This document shows, in pieces, positions 1-6,904 of a DNA stretch of 13,811 nucleotides. The stretch covers positions 1 through 13,811 of the forward strand of contig DATMAU010000019.1 of assembly GCA_035559775.1 (NCBI GenBank), written 5' to 3'. The position numbers were made by a program, and so were the translations under genes. The first letter of the stretch is position 1, and the number at the start of each line of letters is the position of its first letter. The notes beneath the pieces were generated by a model, which worked only from the letters and a program-made list of their open reading frames with translations, made no database searches and had not been told where the DNA came from. The stretch is from AG1 sp035559775 (lineage in GTDB: Archaea > Thermoproteota > Thermoprotei_A > Sulfolobales > AG1).

Positions 1-51
1 ATTGCGAGAGGGCATGTTGAGTGGAAAAAAACTCCCCACGGGGTGAGATAA
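1..51 (+). CDS. C-terminal tail of an upstream gene (partial), possibly a glycosyltransferase
   Basis: Frame 1 is open from the first base and ends in TAA at 49-51, reading IARGHVEWKKTPHGVR. The stop shares its last A with the ATG of the epimerase gene (TAATG), the usual arrangement for translational coupling in archaeal operons. A basic tail with a W-K-K-T-P pattern is the kind of ending seen in some family 2 glycosyltransferases, and that would suit the sugar-nucleotide enzyme that follows, but sixteen residues cannot identify a family. A second frame is also open to position 45, so the choice of frame rests mainly on the overlap. Confidence 0.45.
   Translation: MARGHVEWKKTPHGVR
40..47 (+). 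promoter_or_regulatory. Ribosome binding site that fixes the epimerase start
   Basis: GGGGTGAG ends three bases before the ATG at 51 and matches the GGTGA anti-Shine-Dalgarno core. It decides for ATG 51 over the in-frame GTG at 21, which has no such site and would add ten residues not expected in the family. Confidence 0.7.
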
Positions 52-1160
52 TGAGAGTAGCCACGGTCTTTGGAACCCGCCCTGAAATAATTAAGCTAGC
101 ACCCCTCATACCTCTAATTGAAAAAGAATTCGAGCATATCCTCATCCATACAGGCCAGCATTATAGCTACTCCCTTTCAGAGGTACTTGTTAGAGAGTTG
201 GGTCTGCGTATAGATTACAACCTCGGGGTTGGTTCGCACCCTCGATTGATCCAGGTTTCAAAAATAATGGAAAGACTCGAAAACATATTTTCGAAGATCA
301 AGCCCGAATTTGTATTAACCTACGGAGACACAAACTCTACCTTCGCCGCGTCCCTAGCTGCTTATAGGATGAAAATACCCCAAGCCCATATTGAAGCCGG
401 GCTGAGGTCATTCGATCTCTCAATGCCTGAAGAGATAAACCGTATAGTTGTAGATAGATTATCACAAGTACACTTTGCACCGAGTAAGATAGCTGTAAAT
501 AATCTCTATAGAGAGGGGATTAGAAAAAATGTATATCTATCTGGAAACTTAGTTGTTGATGCAATAGCAGAATTCCTATCAAGAGCCAGGCCTCCTGCTT
601 TTTCCAATTATATCTTGTGCACCATCCATAGAGAAGAAAACACAGAGGAAATCCAGAGGCTTAAAAATATCATCAACTTTCTCAACATGGTCTCGGAAGA
701 CTGGCAAGTCGTTTTCCCTATTCATCCAAGAACGGTTAAAAAGCTTCAGTATTTAGGATTAAAGCTTAACCCAAGAGTCCAAGTGATCGAGCCTGTCGGA
801 TATTTTGAATTCCTAGGACTACTTAAGAACAGCATAGCGGTTATAACCGATTCCGGCGGGGTTCAAGAAGAAGCGATCACTATTAGAAAACCCTGTATTA
901 CTTTAAGGAAAAGCACTGAACGCCCAGAAACAGTAGCCTTAAAAGCAAACACGTTGGTTGATCCGATCAACTCCAACTTACTACGAAAGGAATTGATCCA
1001 AGAGGCAATTAATAAATTTCCAGATCATCACTTTATCAATCCATACGGTGATGGAAAAGCCAGATTCAAAATAATATCCCATTTAGTAGAGCTCCTTTAC
1101 GGAAAACTAATAAATATCCAGAGACTTCCAGAACCCAAAAGGGCTCATGGAATATATTGA
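51..1160 (+). CDS. wecB: UDP-N-acetylglucosamine 2-epimerase (non-hydrolysing)
   Basis: Interconverts UDP-GlcNAc and UDP-ManNAc in the cytoplasm, supplying ManNAc-type sugars for surface polysaccharide or S-layer N-glycans. The 369-residue product has the normal length. Visible family motifs: N-terminal GTRPEIIK (8-15), TGQHY (34-38), D93 in the GDTNST loop, E115 in EAGLR, PEEINR (126-131), H193 in the HREEN motif, TDSGG (266-270) for the UDP phosphates, and RKSTERPET (286-294). These cover the positions known as catalytic in the bacterial enzyme. The start is ATG 51, with GGGGTGAG three bases ahead and the previous gene's stop overlapping. Composition is odd for the window: it uses CGN Arg codons (six by hand count), many TTA, AAA and GAA codons, and looks lower in G+C, which suggests acquisition by transfer as part of a glycan cluster lying to the left. 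Confidence 0.95.
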   Translation: MRVATVFGTRPEIIKLAPLIPLIEKEFEHILIHTGQHYSYSLSEVLVRELGLRIDYNLGVGSHPRLIQVSKIMERLENIFSKIKPEFVLTYGDTNSTFAASLAAYRMKIPQAHIEAGLRSFDLSMPEEINRIVVDRLSQVHFAPSKIAVNNLYREGIRKNVYLSGNLVVDAIAEFLSRARPPAFSNYILCTIHREENTEEIQRLKNIINFLNMVSEDWQVVFPIHPRTVKKLQYLGLKLNPRVQVIEPVGYFEFLGLLKNSIAVITDSGGVQEEAITIRKPCITLRKSTERPETVALKANTLVDPINSNLLRKELIQEAINKFPDHHFINPYGDGKARFKIISHLVELLYGKLINIQRLPEPKRAHGIY

Positions 1161-1339
1161 GGAGACAAGATCGAGAAAGTTGAAGCCCAACGAGCGGCTC
1201 GCAAACACTATCCCGCTAGAAAGACTGGGAGCGGATCTTTCATAGAGAGGGTGATAGCTATGAAGACCTCTATGGGTATAGACTAGCTGGCAAGATCCCC
1301 GCTTATAAAGATAGGATGGATAGTATGAGAAAACATGGA
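1161..1339. other. Non-coding gap with possible decayed coding remnants
   Basis: No convincing gene lies here. Directly after the epimerase stop the same frame stays open to 1286 without a good start, reading GDKIEKVEAQRAARKHYP and onward. A second frame, open from 1220, gives a protein-like stretch with EDLYGYRLAGKIPAYKDRMD (about 1262-1321), whose codons (AGA/AGG, AAG-ATC) match the resident genome. A 7 bp inverted repeat CATAGAG/CTCTATG spans 1241-1273. The simplest reading is the eroded end of a gene damaged at an insertion boundary, but chance open frames cannot be excluded. Confidence 0.3.
1260..1286 (+). other. Eight-codon mini-ORF with a good ribosome site
   Basis: ATG at 1260 reads MKTSMGID and then TAG. 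GGTGAT lies four bases upstream (1250-1255), as good a site as those of the real genes here. No downstream gene on this strand would make it a leader peptide, so it is most likely chance or a scar of a lost gene start. Confidence 0.12.
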
Positions 1340-1951
1340 TCATATACCGCTCCCACCGGATCTCCGGTGCATAGCCTCCTCACTTTTGCTTTTTCTAGTA
1401 CTTATGAATGCTATGTAGAAGTCATCTACCTTCTCGCTCTTAAGCAGCCTGAGGGGATGTTCCAGAGATATAACTACACAGCCTCTCCTCACCTCCTTCA
1501 GGATCTTTTCCTCGATTTTTAAGACAATCTCTGGCCATAGAAACATGTATATGATATCATAGCCCTCTAGATCTATCTTAAGGATATTCCCTCTAGTGAA
1601 AATAGTTCTTGCATCGATACCCTTGATCCTGGCTATAATTCTGCTCCAGAGGATCTTGAGAGGATCTATATCTACCCCGTGACATACAACCCTGTTATCT
1701 ATCTTGACAGCCTCGAAACAAACCCTTCCAAAGCCTGAGCCAAGATCTATTATCCTCACTACATCTCTATGTTTATAATAGGTCTCTATCACCCTCCTCA
1801 AGACTACGGAGATCTTTGCTCTAGGCGACGGAGCATAAGCAGCTCCCCACACCATTGGGAGCAATATATAGGCGAATACACCTATTATTACTAATAATAT
1901 TATGAGCAATAGATCCTCTAAGCTCACAGAACTACCTCCCAGAAACTCCAT
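1340..1951 (-). CDS. Membrane-anchored class I SAM methyltransferase, FAM173 (ANTKMT/ATPSCKMT)-like
   Basis: A 203-residue protein with one N-terminal membrane segment (about 12-32), then WGAAYAPSP (35-43), then a class I methyltransferase core: SAM motif I DLGSGFGR (69-76), acidic VDID (93-96), and YDIIYMFLWP (131-140) in the motif IV region. A membrane helix, a G-A-x-Y-x-P-[ST]-P linker and a short DLGSG core form the layout of the FAM173 family. Its human members methylate a lysine of the ADP/ATP translocase or of ATP synthase subunit c. A membrane-protein lysine methyltransferase is therefore the best guess, with target unknown. ATG 1951 overlaps the MetE-like gene by 20 nt and follows GAGGAG. 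An in-frame GTG at 1927 has an even better GGGAGGT six bases upstream and would avoid the overlap, giving 195 residues. Probably cotranscribed with the MetE-like gene. Confidence 0.8.
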   Translation of the reverse strand: MEFLGGSSVSLEDLLLIILLVIIGVFAYILLPMVWGAAYAPSPRAKISVVLRRVIETYYKHRDVVRIIDLGSGFGRVCFEAVKIDNRVVCHGVDIDPLKILWSRIIARIKGIDARTIFTRGNILKIDLEGYDIIYMFLWPEIVLKIEEKILKEVRRGCVVISLEHPLRLLKSEKVDDFYIAFISTRKSKSEEAMHRRSGGSGI

Positions 1952-3092
1952 GCCTTCTCCTCAGGATCTCCGAAGCCCTCACCATGTTTCTCAGCTTTTC
2001 TAGGGCTATATTTCTAGTGCTTACTGGCCATGGGAGGCCCGATGCGAAGCCACAGTCCGGGTTGAGCCAGATTTTCTCTGGGTCAAAGTATCTTAGTGCT
2101 CTCTCAACCCTCTCTACCACAACCTCGGGGGTCTCGATCTCGGGGTTTTTAACATCGATAACGCCTAACCCTATCTCTCCTCCCCATGGGTGTTCTTTGA
2201 AAGCATCTATAGATCCTGCCCTGGGTGTTGCGTATTCGAGGACTAGCTGTTTAGCCTTCATATCGAGCATTGCAGGCATTAGTTTCTCATAGCCTCCTCT
2301 TATTAGATATTCCTCCGGGGCTGGCCAGTTACCTCTGCATATATGCACACCGATCCTTCCTCCAAAGCCCTTAACAGCCTCGTTGATCAGGTCTACTGCG
2401 AGGGCTAGCTCGTCCCTAAACCCTCTATACCTGATCCCGTTGAGGGCTATGAGAAGCCTCTTATACCTGTCAGGCTTATCCTCGCCAGCCTCCACAAGGT
2501 TACCCATAGCAGGCTCGTCTAGCTGCACGAAATCAGCCCCCTTTTCGAAGAGCTCCGCTATCTCCTGCCTAAGTACCTTTATATAGTCCTGGATCATTGC
2601 GTCTGGTGATGGGTAGTAGGGCTTGCTGAGCTCGTGATGCCAGGCATTCCAATAGACCGTGTAGGGAGAGGGCAGGGCTATCTTAACAGCCCTCGACGTT
2701 ACACCCTTGAGGAATAGAAGCTCATCCAAAGCCATAGGCCTTGGCCTCGAAATCCTACCCACAACAACAGGATTCCTCACAGCACGCTCGGGGAAACTCA
2801 TAGCCTCAATAGCACTCCTAGCCTCTGCTGAGACTGCAAGCCTGGAGACAGGGATTAGCGAGAAACCCTCAACCTTCTCACCAATAAAGCCGAGGAAAGA
2901 GAACCTCCTATACTCGCCATCACTTATAACCTCAACACCAACCATCTCTTGTTCCTTAACAACAACCTTAACAGCGTCATCCTCATACTCCCTAAGTTCT
3001 TCCCTCGAAATCCTACCCTCCTCAAAAGCCTTCCTAGCCTCGATAAGCCACTTGGGGCGTGGGAAGCTCCCAACAACGGATGTCACGAACAC
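1932..3092 (-). CDS. MetE-like (YxjG/YxjH-type) cobalamin-independent methionine synthase family protein
   Basis: Corresponds to the catalytic C-terminal barrel of MetE, which moves a methyl group to a thiol such as homocysteine using zinc; the N-terminal MetE half is absent. With the GTG 3092 start it has 386 residues. All zinc ligands are visible: H250 and C252 in HICRGN, E286 in LVLEY, C347 in NPDCGFASG. D192 lies in QLDEPAM, and SFPRP near the N-terminus is also family-typical. The HICRGN and PDCGFAS wording matches the YxjG/YxjH branch better than classical MetE, so the methyl donor and even the thiol are uncertain. GTG 3092 is chosen because GGTGAG sits four bases upstream (3102-3097); the longest frame starts at TTG 3104. 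The gene's end overlaps the downstream FAM173-like methyltransferase, suggesting an operon linked to methyl metabolism. Confidence 0.88.
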   Translation of the reverse strand: MFVTSVVGSFPRPKWLIEARKAFEEGRISREELREYEDDAVKVVVKEQEMVGVEVISDGEYRRFSFLGFIGEKVEGFSLIPVSRLAVSAEARSAIEAMSFPERAVRNPVVVGRISRPRPMALDELLFLKGVTSRAVKIALPSPYTVYWNAWHHELSKPYYPSPDAMIQDYIKVLRQEIAELFEKGADFVQLDEPAMGNLVEAGEDKPDRYKRLLIALNGIRYRGFRDELALAVDLINEAVKGFGGRIGVHICRGNWPAPEEYLIRGGYEKLMPAMLDMKAKQLVLEYATPRAGSIDAFKEHPWGGEIGLGVIDVKNPEIETPEVVVERVERALRYFDPEKIWLNPDCGFASGLPWPVSTRNIALEKLRNMVRASEILRRRHGVSGR

Positions 3093-3118
3093 GATACTCA
3101 CCAAGATTATGGGTCAGC

Positions 3119-3133
3119 GTAAAATAAATAATA
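3119..3133. promoter_or_regulatory. Shared bidirectional TATA-like block
   Basis: An A/T-only run of about 13 bp (around 3121-3133) is the only TATA-like sequence between the divergent MetE-like and hydrolase genes. Read leftward, a start about 26 nt away falls near 3100-3104, just before GTG 3092. Read rightward, it falls near 3148-3157, at the TTG/CTG starts of the hydrolase. It is therefore likely used in both directions. Confidence 0.45.
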
Positions 3134-3147
3134 TCTCACAAGAAATC

Positions 3148-3792
3148 TTGGGGAGGAAACTGAAGGTAGAGAGAGTAGTTGTTGGGCCTCTCTACACGAA
3201 CTGCTATATCGTCTCAAACGATAACGAGGCAATAATAATAGATCCTGGGGGTGAGGCTGAGAAGATCTCGAGGATCATTGATACGAACGGGTTTAACGTA
3301 ACAGCGATAATAGCCACCCATGGTCATTTCGACCATATACTCGCTGTAGAGGATCTTAGGAAGAGGTATAGAGCCCCATTCGCTATTAACAAGAAAGATC
3401 TATGGCTTGTTAGGATAGCCCATAGAATAGCAAGTGGCTATGGTGTTATGGGAGAGGAGATCAGCGATCCAGACGCCGACCTGGCTGAGGGAAGCGTAGT
3501 GAGGATCGGGGGTGAAGAGCTAAGAGTTATAGAAACACCTGGCCACACACCCGGGAGCGTGTGTCTCGTGGGGGAGGATCTGGTGTTCACGGGAGATACA
3601 CTGTTTAGGGGTAGTGTGGGTAGGACAGATTTTCCCGGAGGATCCTGGGCTGACTTGGTTGAGAGTCTCAAGAAGATCGCGACCCTCAACGAAGATCTAA
3701 TAGTCTATCCAGGCCATGGACCGCCAAGCACGATAGGGGATGAGAAGAGAGGCAACCCATTCCTAAAAATGATCCTTGGTAATATGGTTTAG
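3148..3792 (+). CDS. Metallo-beta-lactamase-fold hydrolase, glyoxalase II-like
   Basis: A compact binuclear-metal hydrolase of the glyoxalase II-like branch; such proteins cleave thioesters (hydroxyacylglutathione-type) or unknown substrates in the cytoplasm. From TTG 3148 it has 214 residues. All metal ligands are present: H58, H60, D62 and H63 in THGHFDH, H133 in PGHTPGS, D150 in FTGDTLF, H190 in YPGHGP. The GDTLFRGSVGRTDFPGG stretch is typical of the branch. The start is uncertain. An ATG at 3109 lies upstream of the only TATA-like block and has no ribosome site. CTG 3160 follows GGGGAGG by three bases and gives the usual N-terminus LKVERVVVGPLYTNCY. The stop overlaps the stop of the convergent peptidase by 4 nt. 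The true substrate is unknown, since glutathione is not expected in crenarchaea. Confidence 0.9.
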   Translation: MGRKLKVERVVVGPLYTNCYIVSNDNEAIIIDPGGEAEKISRIIDTNGFNVTAIIATHGHFDHILAVEDLRKRYRAPFAINKKDLWLVRIAHRIASGYGVMGEEISDPDADLAEGSVVRIGGEELRVIETPGHTPGSVCLVGEDLVFTGDTLFRGSVGRTDFPGGSWADLVESLKKIATLNEDLIVYPGHGPPSTIGDEKRGNPFLKMILGNMV

Positions 3793-5690
3793 CCAGATCG
3801 CGTGTGGAGCCCTAATGCTGTGTAGATGAAGCCGAGATAGTCGGCAGCCTCTCTCGCAAGGATCTCTGGCGAGGAGCCTATATGTCCCGAGGATCTCTCA
3901 ACCCTCAGGTAGCTCTCATAACCATACTCCCTGAGCCTTGCGTGGAATTTGAAAGCATGCGCAGGGTGAACACGATCATCATTAAGCCCTGTATAGATAA
4001 AGACAGGGGGATAGCCGGCCCCGGGTTTTACTTTATGGTATGGTGAGTATTCCTCTAGATACCTCCTATCCCTTGGATCCTCTGGGTCTCCGTACTCAGG
4101 AACCCACGCCCTGCCAATATATAGCTTATCAAACCTAAGAAGATCTATCACCGGGTAGCCTATCACAGCAGCGTCAAAGAGATCTGGCCTCATGGTTATG
4201 GCCGATGCTACTAGGAGACCGCCATTACTCCTCCCATGGATCGCTATCTTTATATCGCCAAACCTTCTCCTAAGATCCTCTGCAACTGCTATGAAATCCA
4301 TAAAGACATTGATCTTCTTCTCCCTCATCCCCTCCCTATGCCATTTCTCACCAAGCTCTGATCCTCCCCTCAGGTTGGCAACAACAAGGGTAACTCCATC
4401 CTCGATCAACGGGATCGACCATAGATAGTAGTTAGGTGTAAGCGATATCCCGAAACCCCCGTAGCCGTAGAGAACGATCCTAGAAGGCTTCGAACCCCTC
4501 TTACCCACTATGAAATAATGTATCCTAGCCCCGTCGTGAGACCTAGCCCATCCATGGTCTATATCGATATCCTCAAGCCTCCTAGACTCGGCTATAACCC
4601 CCACACTGAGATCCCTTCCTATCCTCAGCACTCTGTATCTCTGCACATAGGATGTCATCTCGACAAGGATCTCGCCCTCAAACCCGCGATCCATGTAGAG
4701 GTTTATAGTCGAGGGTGTTTCAGGGATATATCTGCCCAGCAGATCCCCCTTAACACTATAATAGTGGATCTTGCTGTAACAATAATCCTTATCCGTATAC
4801 ACAGCAAGGATCACGTTATCAAGGATCGCTGCCGAGCTGAGATGCTCATCCCCCTCCCCCACGATCTCCTCAACACGGTTGCCCGAGACACAGACTATCC
4901 TGCCCATCCCACCCCGATCATATGTAGCAACAAGCACACAATCCCCAACCCTATCGATCGGGTGGGAGACAAAATCACCCCCATAGATCTCCTCCCAGCT
5001 CTCAGGTCTCAGAAGATCCCCGAAATATATCCTCGACCTATGCCAGCCATAAGATATAGTGATAAGAGCAGAACCCATGTCAGAGGAGCTCTTAACCAGT
5101 ATAAAATTCGACGTAGGAATCCCGACTCCAAAAACCATCTCCTCCTTACCAGAGCTCCTTAGAAAAACCCTATCGCACGGAGCACTCATGCCGTCGGGGC
5201 ATTTACCAGATCTATAGAACCTTGAGTAGTAAAACCTATCCCTCCCAAGAAACACTACACCGTGCACAGAACCCTCGACCCTGTCTATAAGCTCCCCACT
5301 ATCAACATCGATCACGTCGAGAAAACCCACATCCCTACCGCCTGAGGAGTGGTAATAGGCAACCACATCACCCTCGTCTCTAGCAGCATACCAAGTTATG
5401 ATCGCATCAGGCCCAAGACTCTCCGAAGAAACTATATCTCTCTCCTCACCATCACGATACCTGATCCTCAGCCTATAATCCCTCCCCCTAACCATATAGA
5501 TATACCCAGCCCTAGTGACCCTGAAAGCATAGGGGAGAGGCTCTTCATAGAGCTTTAAAAGCCTCCCATAAAGTCTCTCGCTAGAAGCCCTAACATATTC
5601 TCTGGCAATCCTATCCTGCTCATAAGCCCATTCAAGAACTTTTTTATCGCTAAGATCCTCAAGCCATAGATACGGATCGTTGAGGCTCAT
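3789..5690 (-). CDS. Prolyl oligopeptidase family serine peptidase (S9A)
   Basis: Cleaves short peptides after proline in the cytoplasm; no signal peptide is seen. The 633 residues match the family: a beta-propeller of repeated beta strands (about 70-370) that limits access, and a C-terminal alpha/beta hydrolase. The N-terminal DPYLWLEDL is a family hallmark. The likely catalytic triad is S488 in GRSNGG, D572 in NDDRVHPAH and H603 in SSGHIGS; YGYGGFG (about 410) and NLRGGSELGEKWH (about 442) form the oxyanion and active-site region. Odd points are GRSNGG instead of the common GGSNGG and SGHIG instead of AGHGG, so specificity may be shifted although the triad itself is intact. The start ATG 5690 has a TTTTAAA box about 34 nt upstream. 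Its 3' end overlaps the convergent hydrolase by 4 nt. Confidence 0.95.
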   Translation of the reverse strand: MSLNDPYLWLEDLSDKKVLEWAYEQDRIAREYVRASSERLYGRLLKLYEEPLPYAFRVTRAGYIYMVRGRDYRLRIRYRDGEERDIVSSESLGPDAIITWYAARDEGDVVAYYHSSGGRDVGFLDVIDVDSGELIDRVEGSVHGVVFLGRDRFYYSRFYRSGKCPDGMSAPCDRVFLRSSGKEEMVFGVGIPTSNFILVKSSSDMGSALITISYGWHRSRIYFGDLLRPESWEEIYGGDFVSHPIDRVGDCVLVATYDRGGMGRIVCVSGNRVEEIVGEGDEHLSSAAILDNVILAVYTDKDYCYSKIHYYSVKGDLLGRYIPETPSTINLYMDRGFEGEILVEMTSYVQRYRVLRIGRDLSVGVIAESRRLEDIDIDHGWARSHDGARIHYFIVGKRGSKPSRIVLYGYGGFGISLTPNYYLWSIPLIEDGVTLVVANLRGGSELGEKWHREGMREKKINVFMDFIAVAEDLRRRFGDIKIAIHGRSNGGLLVASAITMRPDLFDAAVIGYPVIDLLRFDKLYIGRAWVPEYGDPEDPRDRRYLEEYSPYHKVKPGAGYPPVFIYTGLNDDRVHPAHAFKFHARLREYGYESYLRVERSSGHIGSSPEILAREAADYLGFIYTALGLHTRSG

Positions 5691-5720
5691 AAGAACCCCA
5701 GGTAGTTAATAGAAAAGAGC

Positions 5721-5727
5721 TTTAAAA
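5721..5727 (-). promoter_or_regulatory. TATA box of the prolyl oligopeptidase gene
   Basis: TTTTAAA read leftward lies 34 nt (centre) before ATG 5690, predicting a transcript start near 5698 and a leader of about 8 nt. It sits in a 121 bp gap (5691-5811) that holds nothing else recognisable. Confidence 0.5.
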
Positions 5728-5811
5728 CACAACATAGATTTCTAAACATTAAACAATACTGCAGAACATGATCCCGATCTAGAGACTATTAGCAGAATCT
5801 AGGGGAGCAGC

Positions 5812-6861
5812 TTAACGGCCTGTTATTATATATTTAAGCCCCTGCCCGCTTGCCATGCTCTCAAGAGCCTCTTGTACTTTTTCCAGGGGTTTTGAACCGC
5901 TTACCAGTTCTTTCAGCCTTAGTTTTCTGCTCTCTATGATTTTATATGTTTTCTCAACATCCCTCGGCGTTGTGTGAAACGCTCCTAGGATCTCTACCTC
6001 TTCGTAGTGGATTTTATAGCTATCTATAGTGATCCCCGTACCCCTTGGTAGTCCTCCGAAGAAAAGGATCTTTCCCCCCTTCCTGACAAGCTTTAACGCT
6101 AGCTCCCACGCCTCAAGCTTCCCAGCAGCCTCTACCACGGCATCAAAACCCCTGCCCCCGTTTATATTTCTAACCATATCCTCTACTCTGGTCTCTCTAG
6201 AGTTGATCGTTATATCAGCCCCCAGTCTCTCTGCTACGGAGAGTTTCTCCCAATGCCTATCGATCACAGCTACCCTCAGACCCTCGAGCTTTAATAATTG
6301 TAGGTGGAGAAGCCCTATAGGTCCCGAGCCTATCACAGCTACCCATTCCCCCTCAACCTTTCCCAAGACCCTCTGCCCATGCACAACAGTAGATAGTGGC
6401 TCTAGAAAAGCAGCCTCGACGGGGTCTAGGTTCTCTTGGATCTGGTAGAAATATCTCCTCCAGATCCTCTCAGGGATCTCGATCCTCTCGGCATAGGCTC
6501 CAGATATTGTGAAACCTATTATGAGTTCCCCAAGCCTCTCACAAAGATTCTCCCTACCCACGCTGCAGTAGAAGCACCCACCACATGGCGAGGTGTTCAT
6601 TGTAACAAAACGCCTACCCCTAAGATCCTCGGGAACCCCCTCACCAACCTCCTCAACAACCCCTACAAACTCATGCCCAATTATGTTGGGTAGCTTTGCA
6701 AGAGGATGGCCCCTCTTATAAAGCTTAACATCAGTCCCACAGGTAAGGGCTAGGAGGACCCTGGCAACGATAGATCCTCTACGCGGCTCTGGATCCCTTA
6801 CATCATCAACCCTCAAATCCCCTGGAGCGTGGAGAACAGCTGCCCTCATATAAACAGCCAT
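5812..6861 (-). CDS. Zinc-dependent medium-chain alcohol/polyol dehydrogenase (NAD type)
   Basis: Oxidises an alcohol or polyol with NAD in the cytoplasm; it resembles the sorbitol/threonine dehydrogenase group. From ATG 6861 it has 349 residues. Catalytic zinc residues are C41 (TCGTD), H63-E64 (GHE) and E154 (LEPLST). Structural zinc cysteines are C93, C96, C99 and C107. The Rossmann motif GSGPIG is at 178-183, with D201 ending the second strand, which favours NAD over NADP. The C-terminal GAFHTTPRDV is typical of sugar/polyol-acting members. ATG 6861 is preferred because a CTTATTAG box lies about 24 nt upstream, suiting a leaderless message; ATG 6849 is the alternative. The open frame runs back to 7218, but that extension only mirrors the divergent dehydrogenase. 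Regulation probably involves the palindromes at 6888-6916. Confidence 0.92.
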   Translation of the reverse strand: MAVYMRAAVLHAPGDLRVDDVRDPEPRRGSIVARVLLALTCGTDVKLYKRGHPLAKLPNIIGHEFVGVVEEVGEGVPEDLRGRRFVTMNTSPCGGCFYCSVGRENLCERLGELIIGFTISGAYAERIEIPERIWRRYFYQIQENLDPVEAAFLEPLSTVVHGQRVLGKVEGEWVAVIGSGPIGLLHLQLLKLEGLRVAVIDRHWEKLSVAERLGADITINSRETRVEDMVRNINGGRGFDAVVEAAGKLEAWELALKLVRKGGKILFFGGLPRGTGITIDSYKIHYEEVEILGAFHTTPRDVEKTYKIIESRKLRLKELVSGSKPLEKVQEALESMASGQGLKYIITGR

Positions 6862-6880
6862 TTCTATTTCCCATAACGGA

Positions 6881-6888
6881 CTAATAAG
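6881..6888 (-). promoter_or_regulatory. TATA box of the left dehydrogenase
   Basis: CTTATTAG read leftward is centred about 24 nt before ATG 6861, predicting transcription from that ATG. Its upstream edge touches the 14 bp palindrome beginning at 6888, so a bound protein would block the TBP/TFB site. Confidence 0.45.
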
Positions 6889-6901
6889 GGCAGATCTGCC
6901 C
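6888..6901. repeat. Perfect 14 bp palindrome, candidate operator
   Basis: GGGCAGATCTGCCC equals its own reverse complement over all 14 bases. It abuts the leftward TATA box in the region where BRE contacts occur, so it is well placed as an operator. It does not extend further: both flanking bases are A. Confidence 0.55.
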
Positions 6902-6904
6902 AGT

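Noticed and set aside
1241..1273. Inverted repeat CATAGAG/CTCTATG as a terminator for the epimerase gene
   Set aside because: No T run follows, and crenarchaeal termination does not depend on hairpins of this kind.
1161..1339. tRNA or C/D box RNA in the gap
   Set aside because: No cloverleaf pairing or TGATGA...CTGA box pairs were found; GTGATAG at 1251 is only a partial C box with no matching D box.
1107..1343. 78-codon open frame on the - strand after the small methyltransferase
   Set aside because: It has no start signal of its own, overlaps the epimerase 3' end and resembles no protein family.
2707..3108. Long N-terminal extension of the hydrolase reading frame on the + strand
   Set aside because: It lies entirely opposite the MetE-like gene, is Ser/Thr/Leu-rich low-complexity translation, and precedes the family-typical N-terminus; the promoter also lies inside it.
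4518..5162. 214-codon open frame on the + strand
   Set aside because: It is antisense to the prolyl oligopeptidase; its composition (Ile, Pro, His-rich) is what antisense reading of that gene gives.
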